From positions 26,782 through 90,781 of the forward strand of contig QXHL01000009.1 of NCBI GenBank assembly GCA_003584005.1: a stretch of DNA of 64,000 nt. Reading direction: 5' to 3'. How positions within the stretch are numbered: the stretch's first letter is position 1; every line of letters begins with the position of its first letter. Source of the stretch: Alicyclobacillaceae bacterium I2511. GTDB taxonomy: Bacteria > Bacillota > Bacilli > Alicyclobacillales > Alicyclobacillaceae. The notes under the pieces were generated by a model. The model searched no databases. It was not told the DNA's origin and saw nothing but the letters and a program-made list of their open reading frames with translations. This document shows, piece after piece, positions 62,714 through 64,000 of the stretch. The position numbers were made by a program, and so were the translations under genes.

Positions 62714-62982
62714 TTACGGGGCGAGCGTCTGCCCCAAATTTCCATACTGGTCTCGCAGATTTTTCTTTAACACTTTACCGCTTGGATTTTTCGGCAGACT
62801 GTCCGCAATCACCACGTGTTTCGGAATTTTGTATTTGGCAATTTTCCCTTCGCAAAACCCCAAAATCTCCGCCTCTGTCAACTTAGCGCCCGCCTTTTGC
62901 ACCACCACCGCTGTCACCGCTTCAATCCAGTACACATCAGGCACCCCAATCACAGCCACCTCTGAAACGCTCGGATTTTGCT
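62714..62982 (-). pseudogene. AMP-dependent synthetase/ligase, C-terminal piece cut by a TnpB element
   Basis: About 89 residues: NPSVSEVAVIGVPDVYWIEA, then the KAGAKLTEAEILGFCEGKIA region and ADSLPKNPSGKVLKKNLRDQ. The final lysine of PKNPSGKVLKK is the catalytic lysine of acyl-CoA synthetases. The piece begins directly at the right end of TnpB element copy 2. Restoring TTAC there would give a leucine-glutamine join (VLQQNPSV), typical of the family. The larger N-terminal part is outside the window. Confidence 0.88.
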
Positions 62983-64000
62983 GAACCCTCTCCCCATGGA
63001 TAAATCCAGGGAGTTCTAAAAGCCTATACCTTTGCACTCTCGCAGGCTCTCGCGCTGGCTTGCACCATCGCTACAACATCCTGCGCCTCATGTTTGGGCA
63101 GACCCTCTTTTTCGGACGACCCGCTCTGACTCCGAAAAGTTCCGAAGGAGGACGGCAAGGTCCTGAAAGGCCCTTGTCGCCCACTCGCAGGTGGATTATA
63201 CGCCTGTTGCCAAGCCGTCCGCAGGAGCGGTTCCGCACCCTGCCAATGCTCGTTCGCATCAGCGACTTGCAGGCGTCCTTCTTGTACATGCTTTGCCAGA
63301 TAGCCACTGAACAAGTCTCGTTGCATCACCACACCACAGTCGCAGGCATGGACCCGCTCCGATAACTTTTTCTTGTGCTTCTGGCCGCAAAGGCACACTT
63401 GCGATAATGCGGTGTGATATGTGCTGAATTCCTCCACACTTCCGCCAGCACTTTCAGCCTTGCGGGTGAGGATGGAGAGAAACAGCTTGGGTGCCCTCAC
63501 ACCAATGGAACGACCAAACGTCTTTTGAAACGCTTTGTAGTTCAGTTTTTCGGTTTTAATGTGGGTGCCCATGGCCATCACCTGATTCGCCAGTTGTCCG
63601 TGCAGGGTCTTGCGGTGGGCTGCTTCCCGACGATACAGTTCCTGCAACTCCGTTTCAGTCTCCCATTGATGACGGCTTTTCTTTGTTGGACGCTTGCCTT
63701 TGATGACTCGGCCTTTTTCGTCGTAGCAATCAGGATTGTTAGCGCGGCGCTGACGGTCTTGCTTTCGTTGCAACCGACGAATCTTCTTGTGGTCTCTCAC
63801 CACTTCATCCGCAAATTGCGTTAATGTTGCCTGGGTATCACCCACAATAGCAATGGTGGACGGCCCGATATCTAGGCCAATCGTTTCGTTGCCAATAGTA
63901 TGTTCCGGTTTGTGATAGGGCGTTCCCTCACACACCAGCTGGGCGTAGTACCGAGAATGGCTACGGATTTCTCGTTTCATCAGGCGAACATACTTGATGC
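62983..64000 (-). mobile_element. IS1341-type tnpB element, copy 2 (partial at window edge)
   Basis: The right end GGTTC (62983-62987 on the complement) and the adjoining fold match copy 1 closely; flanking sequence then differs. The left end is beyond the window. It is inserted in an AMP-ligase gene, in the same direction as that gene. Confidence 0.78.
63024..64000 (-). CDS. tnpB: TnpB-like RNA-guided nuclease, 5' end outside the window
   Basis: At least 324 codons, open to the window edge. KYVRLMKREIRSHSRYYAQL and NETIGLDIGPSTIAIVGDTQ give the wedge region and the RuvC-I aspartate, THIKTEKLN the RuvC-II glutamate, CLCG...CDCG the zinc ribbon and QRDLFSGYLA the RuvC-III aspartate. Over the shared C-terminal 250 residues it differs from copy 1 at only about ten positions (for example KLFLSIL against KLFFSIL), so the copies are recent. 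The C-terminus extends well past RuvC-III as a basic, Ser/Gln-rich tail that overlaps the likely guide-RNA region. Confidence 0.9.
   Translation of the reverse strand, partial: IKYVRLMKREIRSHSRYYAQLVCEGTPYHKPEHTIGNETIGLDIGPSTIAIVGDTQATLTQFADEVVRDHKKIRRLQRKQDRQRRANNPDCYDEKGRVIKGKRPTKKSRHQWETETELQELYRREAAHRKTLHGQLANQVMAMGTHIKTEKLNYKAFQKTFGRSIGVRAPKLFLSILTRKAESAGGSVEEFSTYHTALSQVCLCGQKHKKKLSERVHACDCGVVMQRDLFSGYLAKHVQEGRLQVADANEHWQGAEPLLRTAWQQAYNPPASGRQGPFRTLPSSFGTFRSQSGSSEKEGLPKHEAQDVVAMVQASARACESAKV

Noticed and set aside
1..64000. tRNA or rRNA genes
   Set aside because: Looking through the intergenic regions I saw no cloverleaf-like segment with a TTCGA arm or rRNA-like sequence; a covariance search would be more sensitive.

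Overview
The window looks like chromosome of an acidophilic, probably moderately thermophilic member of the Bacillota, most likely near Alicyclobacillaceae. The evidence is a fungal-type proton-efflux P-type ATPase (typical of acidophiles), strong AGGAGG ribosome binding sites with many GTG and TTG starts, split glycine-dehydrogenase-type genes, and Bacillota-style regulators (LacI, ROK, PucR, YheO/DauR-like). The genus is inference. No rRNA, tRNA or CRISPR array was seen.

Layout: 1-4.7 kb holds a partial YdjM-like membrane protein, a Gfo/Idh/MocA oxidoreductase, a small membrane protein and the proton ATPase. 4.7-6.9 kb is repeat-rich and ends in a broken aldo/keto reductase. 7.0-14.4 kb is a minus-strand cluster with a cyclase-family hydrolase, a UPF0340 protein, an APC permease, an ATP-NAD-kinase-like protein and a divergent GcvPB/GcvPA pair with no GcvH or GcvT nearby. 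14.4-16.7 kb is an IS91/IS110 graveyard. 16.7-23.0 kb looks like a D-amino-acid cluster: DauR-like regulator, DSD1-family PLP enzyme, polar amino acid ABC transporter, RidA and a KDPG/KHG aldolase. 23.4-25.1 kb holds ISL3 remnants. 25.2-31.4 kb is an amino-sugar cluster (ROK regulator, ABC importer, two NagB-type proteins). 31.6-34.7 kb has a broken tyrosine recombinase and an acetoacetate module (thiolase, ScoAB).

34.9-46.7 kb is an L-fucose/D-arabinose-type catabolic operon: LacI regulator with a perfect palindromic operator, FucI, a ribose-type ABC transporter, an RbsD/FucU-type mutarotase, two FGGY kinases and a class II aldolase. Fragments of an alcohol and an aldehyde dehydrogenase flank the second kinase. 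46.8-47.7 kb carries two copies of a 145-bp hairpin-rich element either side of a second copy of a ~300-bp dispersed repeat. 47.8-53.5 kb holds a secreted stalk-domain protein, pyroglutamyl peptidase, glutathione peroxidase, alanine dehydrogenase and a PucR regulator.

At 53.7 kb is a clear cyclic-di-GMP-I riboswitch with a terminator. The small gene it controls is interrupted by a TnpB (IS1341-type) element inserted after TTAC, and removing the element restores one open frame of 150 codons. This TnpB has an in-frame deletion that removes the first RuvC aspartate. A near-identical copy that keeps it interrupts an AMP-ligase gene at the right edge, again consistent with a TTAC site. Between them lie an APC permease, a dipeptidase, an XRE-cupin regulator, a sulfur-transfer set (DsrE, cysteine desulfurase, ArsR-rhodanese) and glutaminase.

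The best candidates for something undescribed are the re-modelled GcvPA/GcvPB pair and its neighbours, the covarying 145-bp element, and the riboswitch gene split by a defective TnpB.
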